NCBI RefSeq assembly: GCF_028583425.1
Contig: NC_072793.1
Span: 173,267,681 to 173,331,680 of the forward strand
Origin: Eublepharis macularius
Lineage: Eukaryota; Chordata; Lepidosauria; Squamata; Eublepharidae
Reading direction: 5' to 3'
Length of the DNA: 64,000 bases
Shown here: in pieces, positions 16,820-29,395 of the stretch
How the letters are laid out: every line of letters starts with the position of its first letter
How positions within the stretch are numbered: the first letter of the stretch is position 1
Notes under the pieces: generated by a model
Databases searched by the model: none
The model's input: only the letters and a program-made list of their open reading frames with translations
What the model was told of the DNA's origin: nothing
Position numbers and translations under genes: made by a program

Positions 16820-18010
16820 TCAGAGGTCTAGAGAGTAGGCAGGACTTTGGAGGATGATTGTCACAGGAGCCCTAGTTTCCACCTCTCCTGATTTCATAAC
16901 CCAACTTAACCCAACCATCTGTCACTGGCCCCTTGGGAAAGGTAGGGGAGAACCCAGTGTCTGGATGAAGATAAGGGAGGGAAGAAGGAGCAGTATTGTG
17001 GCTGGGGTCTGCTACAAACTGCCTGACCAAGGAGATGAGGTAGATTCTGCCCTCTGTGAGCAGCTTAATAGGGTATCCAAGAAACACAACCTAGTAGTTA
17101 TGGGAGACTTCAACTTCCTTGATGTGTGCTGGGAGACCAACTCCACTATGCTTCCAGGGTCGTGCAACTTCCTGACCTGCCTGGCCAACAACTTCCTTTC
17201 TCAAATGGTGGAGGAAATGACAAAGGGCTTGGTGACACTGGACTTAATATTAACCAACAAGAAAGAGTTGGTTGATGGGGTAAAGGTAGTGGGAACCTTA
17301 GAGAGAAATGATTACGTCCTAAAATTCTTTTTCCTGTGGGGTACCAAGGGACAATGTAGCCAAACGCACAGGTTAGATTTGAGTAGAGCAATCTTTAATA
17401 AACTTAGAGATATGAGAGTTATTCCATGGACAAGAACGCTGGAAGGGAATGGAGCGAGTGAAGGGTGGGCTCTCCTAACAGATGAGCTCTTGCAGGCTCA
17501 AGCTATAACATTCCACTAAGACAGAAACATGGTAGAGGATCTAAGAAGCCAACGTGAATGAACAGAGAGTTCTGTGATGAGCTAAGGAAGAAAATGGAGA
17601 TGTTCAAAAAAATGGAGGGAATGAAATCCATCAAAAGGAGTATCTAGAGGTAGCTAGGCACTGTAGGGCATCTGTCAGAGCGGCCAAAGCTCAGAATTAG
17701 GTGAGATTGGCTGGGGGAGGGCTTACCACAACAACAAGGTAAAAGGAGCGATACCCCCATTGCTGGGTGAAAATGGAGAAACTGACAGGACAGAGAGAAG
17801 GCAGAAAGGCTTAATGCCTATTTTGCTTCAGTTTTCTTCCTGAAGGAGGGAACAGGCCCACCTAGAGATGGCAGTTGGTAAGGCATGGCATCAAAGCCAC
17901 TGGTTGACATGGGCAGAGAAGTTGTGTACAAATCTCCTAGGCCAGATGGGGAGCACCCAGGAGTGCTTAAAGAGCTTTCAAAAGAGCGTGCGGGCCCTTT
18001 GTCGATCATC
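16820..18010 (+). mobile_element. old CR1-like LINE fragment (endonuclease to early RT)
   Basis: A degenerate frame at 16854-17519 contains the AP-endonuclease landmarks 'VAGVCYKLPDQGDEVDSAL' and 'NLVVMGDFNFLDVCWET' and 'LDLILTNKKELVDGV', as in CR1. Downstream, broken frames reach 'KSPRPDGEHPGVLKEL' (compare KSPGPDGIHPRVLKEL in the young CR1 at 30110). The copy is cut at about 18010 by the L1 tail. It is much more diverged than the two young CR1 copies. Confidence 0.8.
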
Positions 18011-21000
18011 TTTTTAAAAAAAATAATATTTTATTAGTTTTCTCATAACGATAGGAATAGGAGAAAGGGGAGTACATAATAGGAGAATAGGAGAAAGGAG
18101 ACATAATAGAAAAGTCATAAAGTCTGCTTGAATCAGCATTCTACTTATCTACATATATCATTTCACACTACCAATCGTTCGACTGTGGTTATTAATAACA
18201 AATTACAATATTGCCTTCATACGGTTACTACATTCAGGTATTTATACTTGTTTTTCATCCAGCTGTAAAAAGGGGTGCATGGGGCAGCAAAATCATCTTC
18301 CACTTGTCCTTTCATTAGTGAAGTTAGTTTGTCCATTTCCGCATTTTCCATTATCTTTGCTATTCCTCCTGCTGAGGTGTTATTGGTCGTTTCCAATAAA
18401 ACACTAGTAGAATTCTTGCCGCTGTTACTACATGTGTTATGAAATATTTCTGGTCTTTGTTCAGCTCTTCTGGTATACAGTTTAACAAAAATATCTCTGG
18501 TTTAAAGGGAATTAAGATCTGTAAAATTGTTTGTAATAATGTATGCACCATTATCCAAAATTTATGTATCTCTTTACAAGTCCACCACATATGATAGAAT
18601 GTTCCGGTTTGTTTTGCTCATTTCCAGCAGTTATTTGACATATTTTTATACATTTTGGCAAGTCTATCCAGAGTTAAGCACCATCTATAAAACATCTTAT
18701 ATAGATTCTCTTTAAATGCAACTGACTTAGTTATTTTAACATTCACTTTCCATATTTTACTCTATTGCATCGAATCAGTACTATATCCTAGATTTTGTGT
18801 CCATTTAGTCTTATATTCTTCCACCTCATTTTTCCTCTTCATTCGCATTACAAATACATTTTTTAAATCAGTTTTTCATCAGAATCACATAACAGTTTTT
18901 CAAAAGCATTTTGTTCTAAGTAAAAACCTCCCAATTTTTTATCTTTATTGTATCTGGATTCAATCTGTGCCCTTGACCACCAGTCTAAATTAATGCCTTG
19001 TCTCTCTAACTCCTCTTTTGTTTTTAATATTCCTTTATCATCTAGAAGGTCTTTATATCTAATAATTCTATCTAGAGAAATACATTTGGCTGTGAAAACA
19101 CTTCTAAATTGTGGAATTTTAGAGTAGATTAGCGATACGGTTCTTTCCCATGTTGTTATGAGGGATTTTCTAATCAGACGGTTCTTGAAATACTTATGTC
19201 CATTAGTTTTTCCATACCATATAAATGTGTGCCATCCTAACTGCAAATCATGTCCTTCTAGGGCCAAAAGTCTTTGATTTTCTAAAAGAATCCACTCTCT
19301 CATCTAAACTAAGCAGCACACGTTTTAATACATTTTCCAGTCCAATAAAGCAAATCCAGCATTCTCTTTCAGATCTTGGAGTGTTTTCAGTTTGATTCTT
19401 GGTTTTTTCCCTTGTCGGATAAATTTGGACACTGACTTATTTAGCTCTTCAAAAAAAGATTTATTGATACAGATTGGGATGGTTTGATATAGAAATATAA
19501 TCCATGGAAGTATATTCATTTTGGTGGTTGCAATCCTTCCCAGCAATGAAAGGCGTAGTCCTTTCCATCTCTCTAGGTCTTTCTTGATTTCTTGATGCAA
19601 TTTCATATAATTGTCTTTCATTAACAAGCTACAGTTTGATGTTAAATAAAACCCTAAGTATTTTACTTTCTTCTCTAACTGAAATCCTGTCAGTCTAATT
19701 AGCTCAATTTTTTAGGATGTTGACTTATTTTTAGTTATCACTTTTGTTTTCTGATAATTAATCTCCATTCCGGCCATTGAGCCATATTTCTTAAGGTGAT
19801 GCATTAATTGCTCTATTGATTCCAAGGGCTCCTCTAGTATAAATGTCATCCGCAAATGTTTGTAATTTATATTTATGGCCTTTAACAGATTCTCCTTTAA
19901 TTGCCAGATCACTCCTTACAGTTCTCATCAATATTTCCAACATCAGAATAAATATTAATGGTGAAAGAGGACAGCCCTGTCTTGTCCCTTTTTCGATCCA
20001 TATTGCTTCAGTCAAATTGTCATTAATAACTATTTTTGCTTTCTGCTTCTTATATATGGCTTCAATCACTTTTATGAATCCCATTCCAAATTCCATCTCT
20101 TTCATCAGTTCAATGAAGAATTGCCAATTAACATTGTCAAAGGCTTTTTCAGCATCCAAAAACGCCATGCCCATCTGCTTCTCAGGATGTGCTTCATAAT
20201 ATTCCAATAGGTTTAAGGCAATTCTAATGTTATCTCTCAATTTTCTTTTAGAGAGAAATCTTTTCTGGTCTTGATGCATTATATTAGGTAGTACTTTTTT
20301 CAGTCTTGTAGCTAATATTGTAGCAAATATTTTATGGTCACAATTAAGAAAGGATATAGGTTGGTAGTCTTAATTTCCTTCATGTCCATTCCCACTTTAT
20401 GTATTAATGAAATTGTCACCTCCATCCATGATTCGGGCAAAGATATTTCTTCTAGTGCTATGGTAATCATATTTTTATAAGGCAAAAGGATAATGACTTC
20501 TAATGCTTTATAGTATTTTGCTGGAAGTCCATCTGGTCCCGGGGTTTTCCCGTTATTTTGTTTTTGTATGGCCTCCACTATTTCCATTACCGTAAATGGG
20601 TCATTCAGCCACTTCCTTTTTTCCTCTGAAAGCTTAGGTAAATCTTGGTTTTGCAGGTATTTTTTTGCTTTTCTACTGGTATTTCGACTTTGCCATATAG
20701 TTGTTTATAAAAGGTTTCCATGATTTTCTTTAGTTCTTCCTTTTGTGTCCTTTCTCTTCTTGCCTCGTCATATAGGCAGCGAATAAGTCTTTTCTCTTTT
20801 TCCTTTCTAAGTTTGTATGCTAGCCATCTCCCTAATTTATTTGCATGTTCAAAATAGTTTTGTTTGGCAAATTTGATATTCTGTGCAATTTCTTCCGTCA
20901 ATAACAGATTTATTTGATTCTGTAGAGCCTTAATATTGCATTTTAAATTTGTGTTTGAAGGATCTCTTTTAAAGTCTTTTTCATTTCATTTCATTTATTT

Positions 21001-21060
21001 CTTTGTATCATTGCTGCTTCTTTCATTTTCGTTTGGCTGCATACCTTATTGCCTCCAAAT
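18011..21060 (-). mobile_element. L1-clade LINE, 5'-truncated, broken ORF2
   Basis: The minus-strand pieces of ORF2 run in order from right to left: 'NNGKTPGPDGLPAKYYK' (about 20510), 'MGMAFLDAEKAFDNVNW' and 'GTRQGCPLSPLIF' (about 20000-20170), 'LQTFADDI' (about 19850), 'GRIATTKMNILPWIIFLYQ' (about 19500), and C-terminal 'MWWTCKEIHKFW' (about 18580). The tail reads into A/T-rich DNA at 18013-18040. The frame is interrupted in about five places and the endonuclease part is missing, so the copy is dead. The motif set is that of L1, not CR1 or RTE. Confidence 0.88.
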
Positions 21061-22300
21061 CTTATCTACTAATCGCTTTCTTTGACCTTTTAACTACAGT
21101 TTGGAACCTGTGATACAGAATGGTTTATTCAGCTTGGTTAGAAAATTTCTCTTGCTTAACTCTTGTCTAACTTGGAGGTGTCTCATATGTTGAAAAATAA
21201 GAATTAAAAGGAAGGAATATACTCACAGGAGCTTGCTTTATTAATACTGGAAAAAGAAAGTTTATAACGGACATAGGGTGACTTTTTGCTATGTTGGTGG
21301 AAGCCTGTGTTTCTTTTTTATGACCTGGCAAGACAAACAGTCTGGCATGTGAAGCTGGCATGTACTGTGAAGAAACAGATTTGGAAGATAAGCCAACAAA
21401 ATAATAACAAGACTTCCTGAGAAGTCCTTGTCTCTCTTCGTTTGCTTTTTCCTTCTGAAATTATTCTATGCTTTCGGCTATAGAACTCTGGCTTAATAAT
21501 ATTAATTTCTGGATCTATGAGAGAGAATACCGTGAAAACATTATGAAATTGGACTTTGTTTACATCTAAATAATTGGATTTTATTGGAACGGAACAGAGA
21601 AGGAATTTAATCTATGGGACTAAGTAAAAAAAAAAAAAGGAGGATGACGAGATATATACCTAAAGAGTGAAATGGACTGATTGGGCTGTTCAAAGTTTAC
21701 ATCAGACAGTTAATCCAATTGTAAAGTTAGAATATATAAAGTTCATACTAGATTGGCAACCTAAATGTGGTAATGAAATACACAATAATTAAAAAATAAT
21801 ACGGGAAGCCACAATTTAGGTTGTGAAGAGTTGAAAGAGTGGGAAGAAAGAAGACTATTACACAGCAATCCCTCTGTATATGTCAGGAAATCCCATTTAC
21901 TGTTCCTTAAGAATTGCATGAGGGCTTCTGGACAGGGTCTCTAGCTTGAACCATGTAGTGCATTTCCCAGGCATTGACTGTGTGCTGCTCCCTCCCAAGT
22001 GGAGACTTTGTTCTGGGTAATGTGGCTTGATTTGTGAGGGGGGGGGGTAGGTCTTCCTGCCATCCTCCAGAGGTGAATGCGAAGGAATCGGGCTCCATGG
22101 TCTGTGGATCAAGTTCTTCCAGGGAGGGGGGGAAGTAAAAGCCAGAATGGGCACAAAAAAAGGAATAGTAGTATAAATCATAGTAAAATAATAGTAAAAA
22201 TAAATAGTACCACAAAATACAGTGAGATGCGTTAGACACCAGAGAATAATATTTTAGAAATTAAAAGTATTTTTAAGTAAAAGAAATTAAAAGCATTTAT
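21061..22300. other. AT-rich stretch, nothing assignable
   Basis: This may be the 5' part of the L1 in changed orientation, or older debris. An A12 run lies at about 21628. No coding frame with a known domain was found. Confidence 0.35.
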
Positions 22301-22306
22301 TTAATA

Positions 22307-22552
22307 ACAATAATAATAACATTTGATTTATATACCACTCTTCAAGACAACTTAACGCCCAGTTGGAGCGGTTTACAAAGTATGTTATTATTATCCCCAC
22401 AACAATAATCACCCTGTGAGGTGGGTGGGGCTGAGAGAGCTCCTAGAAGCTGTGACTGACCCAGCTGGCTTCAAGTGGAGGAGTGCGGAATCAAAACTAG
22501 TTCTCCAGATTAGAGTCCCACACTCTTAACCTCTACACCAAACTATCTCTTA
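22307..22552 (-). repeat. CORE-type tRNA SINE, minus strand
   Basis: This is the reverse complement of the SINE at 32981-33232. An ATT/AAT tail at 22307 is followed by 'acaacttaacgcccagttgg', 'gtttacaaagtatgttatta', 'aggtgggtggggctgagaga', 'ccagctggcttcaagtggag' and a reversed tRNA head ending 'cctctacaccaaact'. Confidence 0.85.
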
Positions 22553-22584
22553 GGAGACATTCTGGTTTGTTCCTTAAGCATTTG

Positions 22585-22895
22585 GTCTAGGAAAGGGTTA
22601 ATAAAGAGTGCCGTTTCAGTGTTTTCATTTAAAAATTATTGTTCTCCAGTGTCTTTAATGCATCCCTATGTTTTTTTGCAGTACTGGTATTTGTTTAATA
22701 CCTGTTCCAGCCTGTTCTACACTGTTCTGTTCTGGGAGCATTTTGGCTGGGAAAGGGTTAATAAAGGTAATATTTCAGTGTTTTCATTTCTGATATACTG
22801 TTCTCCGAAGTTTTACTGAATCACAGTCTTTTTCTTTTTTTGGCAGTACTGTTATTTATTAATGCCTGTTCCAGCTTTTACCCAGTAGTTTTTCC
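22585..22895. repeat. two-unit tandem duplication of about 160 bp
   Basis: 'gaaagggttaataaag', 'tttcagtgttttcattt', 'cagtact' and 'cctgttccagc' occur twice in the same order, about 160 bases apart. The units are diverged. No coding content was seen. Confidence 0.75.
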
Positions 22896-23203
22896 TTCCC
22901 CACAACATTTGCATTTTGTTCTAAGAGTATAGATGGAAGACAAATGATCTAGCAACATTCAGGAAACTAATTAGTCTGTATGTCTGGTCAGAGTGTGGCT
23001 ATGAGCCCTCCTGGGAATTCTCTGTAAACGGCTTCCTCCTGGTTTGACCTGAGTGTTGGACTAGATGACCTCTGAGATACCTTCCAGCTCTCTGCTTCCA
23101 CCCTGCCCTTGACTGAAGAATCCCCTACTTAGGAGTTCGACTAGTAATACAGGGCATCAGAAACACGGGTCTGCTGAGGTGCATGCACTGCTGTTGGTGT
23201 GTG

Positions 23204-23707
23204 TGTTATGTTTATAAGACAACAACTTGCACATATCAGTCAGATCACAGTAGGCATATCTGAGCAGTATTAGTTTGTGAACAGTTCAAGCCTCTTTCTC
23301 AGGCTACCTTTCAAGTCACACTATGAAATAGGAGAGTTTTGTATCTGCACATGTTCAAAGAGCCTCATGTATTAAATATTGAGCCTAGTGCTCAAGTGAT
23401 GTCAGCTAGGCAGTGACTTTAGCTCATGATAGTAACTTCATTTGCAGAAAAGAACAGCATGGCTCCCGAGGGAGCCAGATATATACACCTCCAACTCCAC
23501 CCCATTTCAGTAACTCCCCAATAAGAACATAGGTACTAGGATCCTTCATTTGCATGCACTAAACAAAAGGTAACATGTTTACACGACCCACAATTGGCTC
23601 ATATCCAGGGGAAACGATTGGTCGCTGATAACCCTAATTCCCAATAGGATTGGCTAACTGAGGAGCCCTATTTTCCTCAAAGCTAGCCCAACACATAACA
23701 TCATGAC
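23204..23707 (-). mobile_element. possible solo LTR, fossil, minus strand
   Basis: Read on the minus strand, it starts 'tgtcatgatgttatgtgttg', has two CCAAT boxes ('agccaatcct', 'gaccaatcgt') and a TATA-like 'gtatatata', and ends near 'cataaca'. This is an LTR-like promoter layout. No clear target-site duplication was found, so the ends and family are uncertain. Confidence 0.4.
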
Positions 23708-24302
23708 AGTCCTAACCCCCCCACCCCCGCATCCTTCACACCTTTTGCACCACAGCCAATAAAGAAAACTCACACAAGCTGGCTTTACAGCCCCCATAGT
23801 GTCAGATCGATCATACAGGACCAATGCCATAAAAGCCTCTTGTTACCAGCAGGAAAAGAACCTACATTCATAGTGATGGGGGGCATTTGCCATACTGTCC
23901 AGAAGAAACAGGACGGTTTGCTTTTAATATCCCATGGCGAAGGACTTGAAATGGCCCGGCCCCTCAGAAGCCACTATTTGCCAAGATGGGGAAATTTGCT
24001 TGTAGCCATGAGAATTCAGAGCCTTGGCTTCCCTCTCTCCTTGGCTCCTGCATGGTCCACTTATTGTTCCCTGCCTCTTTGCCCCGAGCTTCCTTTGACA
24101 CCATTCCTATTCTGGCTTGCCTCCGAATGCAGAACCAACCCAGAACTGCCTTCTGAATTCCTGAGAGAAAAACATTTGGGGAAATCTTTTCAGAAAACCT
24201 GGCAAAATGGTGCAGCTCTTGAACCGGTAAAGAGTGGAGATAGTTATGAATTAGTCTCTTTTTGTGCACAGAGTCACACAGCGAGTCTCTTTGAGGAGTC
24301 TT

Positions 24303-25835
24303 AATAAGAACATAAGCAAAGCCATGTTGGATCAGGCCAGTGGCCCATCCAGTCCAACATTCTGTCACACACAGTGGCTAGAAATCCAGTGCCATCTAAA
24401 GGACTGTCAGTGAGGCCAGGACACCAGAAGCCCTCCCACTGCCTTCCTTCCAGCACCAAGACAACAGAGCACCACCTCCCCACAAAGAGAATACCATCTA
24501 TCTCCTGTGGCTAATAGCCACTGATGGACCTCTGCTCCATATATTTGTCCAGTCCCCTCTTGAAGCTGGCAATGCTTGTAGCTGCCACCACCTCCTGTGG
24601 CAACGAATTCCATGTGTTTATCACCCTTTGTGTAAAGTAGTATTTTCTTCTATCTGTTCTAACCCGACTGCTCAATAATTTCATAGAGTGCCCACGAGTT
24701 CTTGTATTGTGAGAAAGGGAGAAAAACACATCTTTCTCTACCTTCTCTAACCCGTGCATTATCTTGTAAACCTCTATCATGTCTCCCCTCAGTCGTCTTT
24801 TCTCCAGGCTAAAGAGCCCCAAGCGCCTCAATCTTTCCTCATAGGGAAAGTGTTCCAACCCTTTAATCATTTTAGTTGCCCTTCTCTGTACTTTTTCCAG
24901 TGCTATGATATCTTTTTTAAGGTGTGGCGACCAGAACTGTACACAGTACTCCAAATGAGGCCTCACCATCGATTTATACAGAGGCATTATGATACCGGCT
25001 GATTTGTTTTCAATCCCTTTCCTAATAACCCCTAGCATAGCATTAGCTTTTTTTATGGCAGTCGCACACTGTGCTGACGTTTTTAGTGAGTTATCTATCA
25101 TGACTCCAAGATCTCTCTCTTGGTCAGTCTCCGCCAGTTCAGACCCCATCAACTTGTATTTATATTTTGGATTTTTGGTTCCAATGTGCATTACTTTGCA
25201 CTTGGCTACATTGAACCTCATTTGCCACATGGATGCCCACTCTTCTAGCCTCGACAGATCCCTTTGGAGTGCCTCACAATCCTCTCTGGCTTTCACCACC
25301 CTGAACAATTTCGTGTCATCTGCAAATTTAGCCACTTCACTGCTTAATCCCAATTCCAAATCATTAATAAACAAGTTAAAAAGCATTGGACCCAATACCG
25401 ACCCCTGTGGCACCCCACTGCTCACCACCCTCCACTGTGAGAAGTGCCCGTTTATACTCACTCTCTGTTTCCTATTAATTAGCCAGTTTTCGATCCACAA
25501 GAGGACTTGGCCCTTTATCCCATAGCTACTGAGCTTACTTAGGAGCCTTTGATGAGGAACTTTGTCAAAAGCTTTCTGGAAGTCAAGATAAACAATATCT
25601 ATCGGGTCTCCCTTGTCCACTTGTTTGTTCACTCCCTCAAAGAACTCTAACAGATTGGTGAGACAAGATCTTCCCTTACAGAACCCATGCTGAGTTTTCC
25701 TCATCAGCTTTTGGTCATCAATGTGCCCACTAATTTTATTTTTGATAATAGTTTCCACCAACTTACCCGGTATTGACGTCAGGCTGACTGGCCTGTAATT
25801 TCCCGGATCTCCCCTGGAACCTTTTTTAAAGATGG
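24303..25835 (-). mobile_element. young CR1 LINE, 5'-truncated, minus strand
   Basis: The minus strand holds the second half of CR1 ORF2 plus 3' UTR. It carries the RT core 'IDIVYLDFQKAFDKVPHQR' and 'SSGVPQGSVLGPMLFNLF', catalytic 'KFADDTKLF', and C-terminal 'TQRVINTWNSLPQEVVAAT'. Read by eye, the translated part is identical over some 470 residues to the copy at 30110-32950. The DNA also looks nearly identical, down to the 3' UTR ('gatccaacatggctttgctt'). Truncation occurs at about 25835, after the FKKGSRGDPGNY codons. The insertion must be recent, or kept alike by gene conversion. Confidence 0.93.
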
Positions 25836-26180
25836 AACCTTTTTTTAATCTGACCTGCAGAAGGGCCTCCGTGGTTCTCAGGCACTTCATGTCATAGAGG
25901 CTCATTTTGACAGTTGATTGGGGCCGTTTTGTTCCTTGAATGAGGAAACTTATGCCCTGTGTTTCTGGTAACATAAACTAACATCCAAGGCAGGAATGTA
26001 CACGCAATATACATCTCCCTACATTAAAAAAAATAAGATAGAGGGGAATGTAAAGAACTTACTAGGTTATCACACACCAGTTGTGTGGAGACTGGCTAAT
26101 CAACTATCAGCTTCGGACTAGGGCTGGCAGGTTCCTGTGCCTTTTTTACAGGAAGACGTTTATGAGGCATAGTCCACCCC

Positions 26181-26723
26181 TGTCATGATCTGGCTGTGCT
26201 AGGAAGGCCTAGCAAGGCTTCAGAAGCCTGTTAGCAGTGGGAGTGGGCCTGCCTACAATTCCCAGGAGCCCCTGGGCCATTTTGGCGCCCTTCTTGGGCC
26301 AATCAGAACAAACGGGGCTGGTGCTATATAAGTCTAGGAGAAAAGAAGCCTGCGTTCTTTCTCCCAGGGAGCAGGCCAGAGGAGGTTTCTGCTAGGGAGA
26401 GAAGCCTTCATCCAGGTAGGGTGAGAAGACAGACCTGGCAGACAGAGGGACAGTGAGTTCAGTCGTGCTAGGGACTTTTGTTTATTTTGCTTTCACACAT
26501 CTATTGTTGCTAAGCCACCTTGCTTCTTGTTTGCTTGATAATAACCGACATCCTTGTAAATAAACTATTTTGTTTGTTGTTACTCTGCTGGGTCCTCACG
26601 CCTGTTTATTGGCCAAGCTACGGAGGCCAGAAGGGTTGGGAGGGTACTCTGGGCCTTCCCAAGGGACCCTAAATCCCAGAGTGGTGGTAGCATAAGGTGG
26701 CTCACCCCACCTGAGGCATGACA
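26181..26723 (+). mobile_element. solo LTR, fossil, with 5-bp target duplication
   Basis: The copy begins 'tgtcatgatctggctgtgct' and ends 'cctgaggcatgaca', so the TGTCATG/CATGACA ends are inverted. It is flanked on both sides by 'acccc' (26176-26180 and 26724-26728). Internal LTR signals sit in the usual order: CCAAT at 26299, TATA (ctatataag) at about 26324 and AATAAA at 26559-26564. It is probably a retrovirus-like or Gypsy-type LTR. No internal genes are present. The clean ends suggest moderate age. Confidence 0.85.
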
Positions 26724-26728
26724 ACCCC

Positions 26729-27395
26729 ACAAGTGCCTTTTGTAGATGTGAACATAAACACACACACTTTCCAATTTGGGGGACCAGGCACACACAAATC
26801 TCTTCTGTGAAATATTTTCTCTCCTGGTATGAGTGAAATGCTTTTGATGAGGAGGTTTTATAAACTCAAAAGGTATCGCCTGGAAGATTTTACATAAGAC
26901 AATCTCTAGCATTTGATGAGGATGATTCCTATGTAGACTGTTTTTGTCAAAAAACATATTTTATTTTGCTTACTACATTTCCCCCCTAATTTCTACTTTG
27001 ATTTTTTTCCTGTCACCCAGATGGCAAATGTTAAGGTGAATGTGTAATGTTGCTTCAGGAGCAGATTTTGCTGCTTTCAGATATTGGGCATATTTGCAAA
27101 TTTTGCATCCTAATACTTTTTTCTGAAGTAAGGCCCACTGAATAGACTTGCTGTGGACTCAATTTGTGGAGGAGCTGCAGCAATGCACAGAGAACAAGTC
27201 ATGGCCACAAAGTCCAATCCTGCCCCCCCATAACTTCCTCTCCATCCCCACACTTCTGCTGTGGGACAAGAACAACCCCATAATAAGCAACACAATTTCA
27301 TCAGGCCAAAGAATAGGGCACTGCAGAAAGGAGCTGGCAGAGCAAACACCCCAGAAGACTCGAGGACATGGCCCAAGTTACATGCGTCTCTATAT
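26729..27395. other. no gene recognised
   Basis: AT-rich sequence between the solo LTR and a MITE-like block. No coding domain or named repeat was seen. Confidence 0.4.
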
Positions 27396-27399
27396 TAAG

Positions 27400-27720
27400 G
27401 TTGCCAACTCTGGAATGGGGCGTTCTGGGCATTTTGTGTGTATAGAGTTTGTGGAACGGAGGGAGCTCCATAGGGATGGGTTGCTATCGAGTCCAGTCCT
27501 AGAAGCTGCCGATTTCTCCAGGGGAACTCATCTCTGTTGTCTGGAGATCAGTTGCAATTCTTGGAGATTTCCAAGCCCCACCAGGTCTGGGATGGCCAGT
27601 GCCTGGGGAGAGTGGAGTTTGGGGAGGGGAGAGACCTTAGTGGGGTATCATGCCATAGAGTCCGCCCCACAAAGCTGCCATTTTCTCTGTACTCTGCAGG
27701 CCAGTCATAATTCTAGCAAA
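27400..27720. mobile_element. possible hAT-type non-autonomous element
   Basis: It begins 'aaggttgccaactctggaat' and has internal stretches common to a repeat I know from squamate DNA ('gggagctccatagggatggg', 'tggagatttccaagcccca', 'ggggtatcatgccatagagt'). Its 'GGTTGCCAACTC' end is hAT-like. The opposite terminal repeat is not clear here, so class and ends are tentative. Confidence 0.35.
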
Positions 27721-28004
27721 TTAGCGACCCATGCAGCCCTCTGGGCAAAGTTTGTGGTATGTTTTTCAATTCCATACAGCAAGATATGCGTGTATAAATT
27801 CTTATTTATTTTAAACATGTATATGCTGCCGCGTCAGAGACCGGCTACCTGAGGTGGAACACAAGATAAAAAATCACTAAAATTAGCTCAGAAAAACATA
27901 AATACACAGAAGCATTAAACCTTTGGCAATGTGGCTATAATAGATGCAGGTTCACTCCTTTGATACCTCACCAAAAAAATCCAAACAAACAAGGATCTTT
28001 ATGT

Positions 28005-29395
28005 ATTGTCGAAGGCTTTCACGGCCGGAGAACAATGGTTGTTGTGGGTTTTCCGGGCTGTATTGCCGTGGTCTTGGCATTGTAGTTCCTGACGTTTCGC
28101 CAGCAGCTGTGGCTGGCATCTTCAGAGGTGTAGCACCGAAAGACAGAGATCTCTCAGTGTCACAGTGTGGAAAAGATGTAGGTCATTTGTATCTACTCAG
28201 GAGGGGTGGGGTTGAGCTGAGTCATCCTGTAAGAGTTTCCCAGGGTGTGGAATGCTAATGGCGGGAGGCTTCACTGTATCCTGAGGAGGTTCTTTTGCAT
28301 ATGGATTGGTACTTGATGTGCTAATCTTCTCTGCAGGGCTATTGTCGGGGATAGAATGTTTTGTTAGCCTGGTGTTTTTCAGAACTGGAAACCATGCTCT
28401 GTTCATTCTTAAGGTTTCTTCTTTCCTGTTGAAGTTTTGCTTATGCTTGTGAATTTCAATGGCTTCCCTGTGCAGTCTGACAAAGTAGTTGGAAGTGTTG
28501 TCCAGTATTTTGGTGTCCTGGAATAAGATACTGTGCCCTGTTTGAGTTAGGCTATGTTCAGCCACTGCTGATTTTTCAGGTTGTCCAAGTCTGCAGTGTC
28601 TTTCATGTTCTTTTATTCTTGTCTGGATGCTACGCTTTGTGGTCCCGATGTAAACTTGTCCACAGCTGCAGGGTATACGGTATACTCCTGCAGAGGTGAG
28701 GGGGTCTCTACTGTCTTTTGCTGATCGTAGCATCTGTTGTATTTTTCGGGTGGGTCTGAATACTGCTTAAAGGTTATGCTTTTTCATAAGCTTTCCCATC
28801 TGATCAGTAATTCCTTTGATATATGGCAAAAAACACTTTTCCTGTAGGAGACTGTTTTTCCTTGGTTGTTTGATTCATCCTGGGTTTGATTGCTCTTCGG
28901 ATTTCATTTCTGGAGTAGCCATTTGCCTGAAGTGCGTGGTTTAGATGATTAATTTCCTCATTGAGAAAGTGCGGCTCACATATCCGTCTTGCACGATCTA
29001 CTAATGTTTTCATTATGCCTCTTTTCTGTCGGGGGTGGTGATTGGAGTTTTTGTGTAAGTACCGATCAGTGTGAGTTGGTTTCCTGTAGACCTTGTGACC
29101 TAACTGAAAGTTTGCTTTGCGGATGACCAGGGTATCCAGGAATGGAAGTTTTCCCTCGATTTCTTTCTCCATTGTGAATTGTATGTTCAGGTGGATGTTG
29201 TTGAGATGATTCAAAAAACCCATCAATTCTTCCTCCCCATGGCTCCAAATGATAAATGTATCATCCACAAACCGGAACCAAACACTAGGTTTGTGGGGTG
29301 CTGATTCTAGAGCTGTTTTTTCAAAATGTTCCATGTAGAAGTTTGCTATAACTGGGCTGAGAGGGCTCCCCATGGCCACCCCATCCATCTGTTCA
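28005..29395 (-). mobile_element. Penelope-like element, minus strand, RT to GIY-YIG
   Basis: On the minus strand, 28804-29388 encodes part of the reverse transcriptase: 'MDGVAMGSPLSPVIANFYM' and the catalytic 'FRFVDDTFIIWSHGEEEL'. 28197-28733 encodes the GIY-YIG endonuclease region ('[20 protein letters not shown]'). The two frames are offset at about 28760-28804, so the copy is not intact. Its 3' tail occupies 28005-28195. The N-terminal RT part is missing. The family is Penelope-like: RT with a C-terminal GIY-YIG. It meets a plus-strand partial copy at 29396. Confidence 0.88.
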
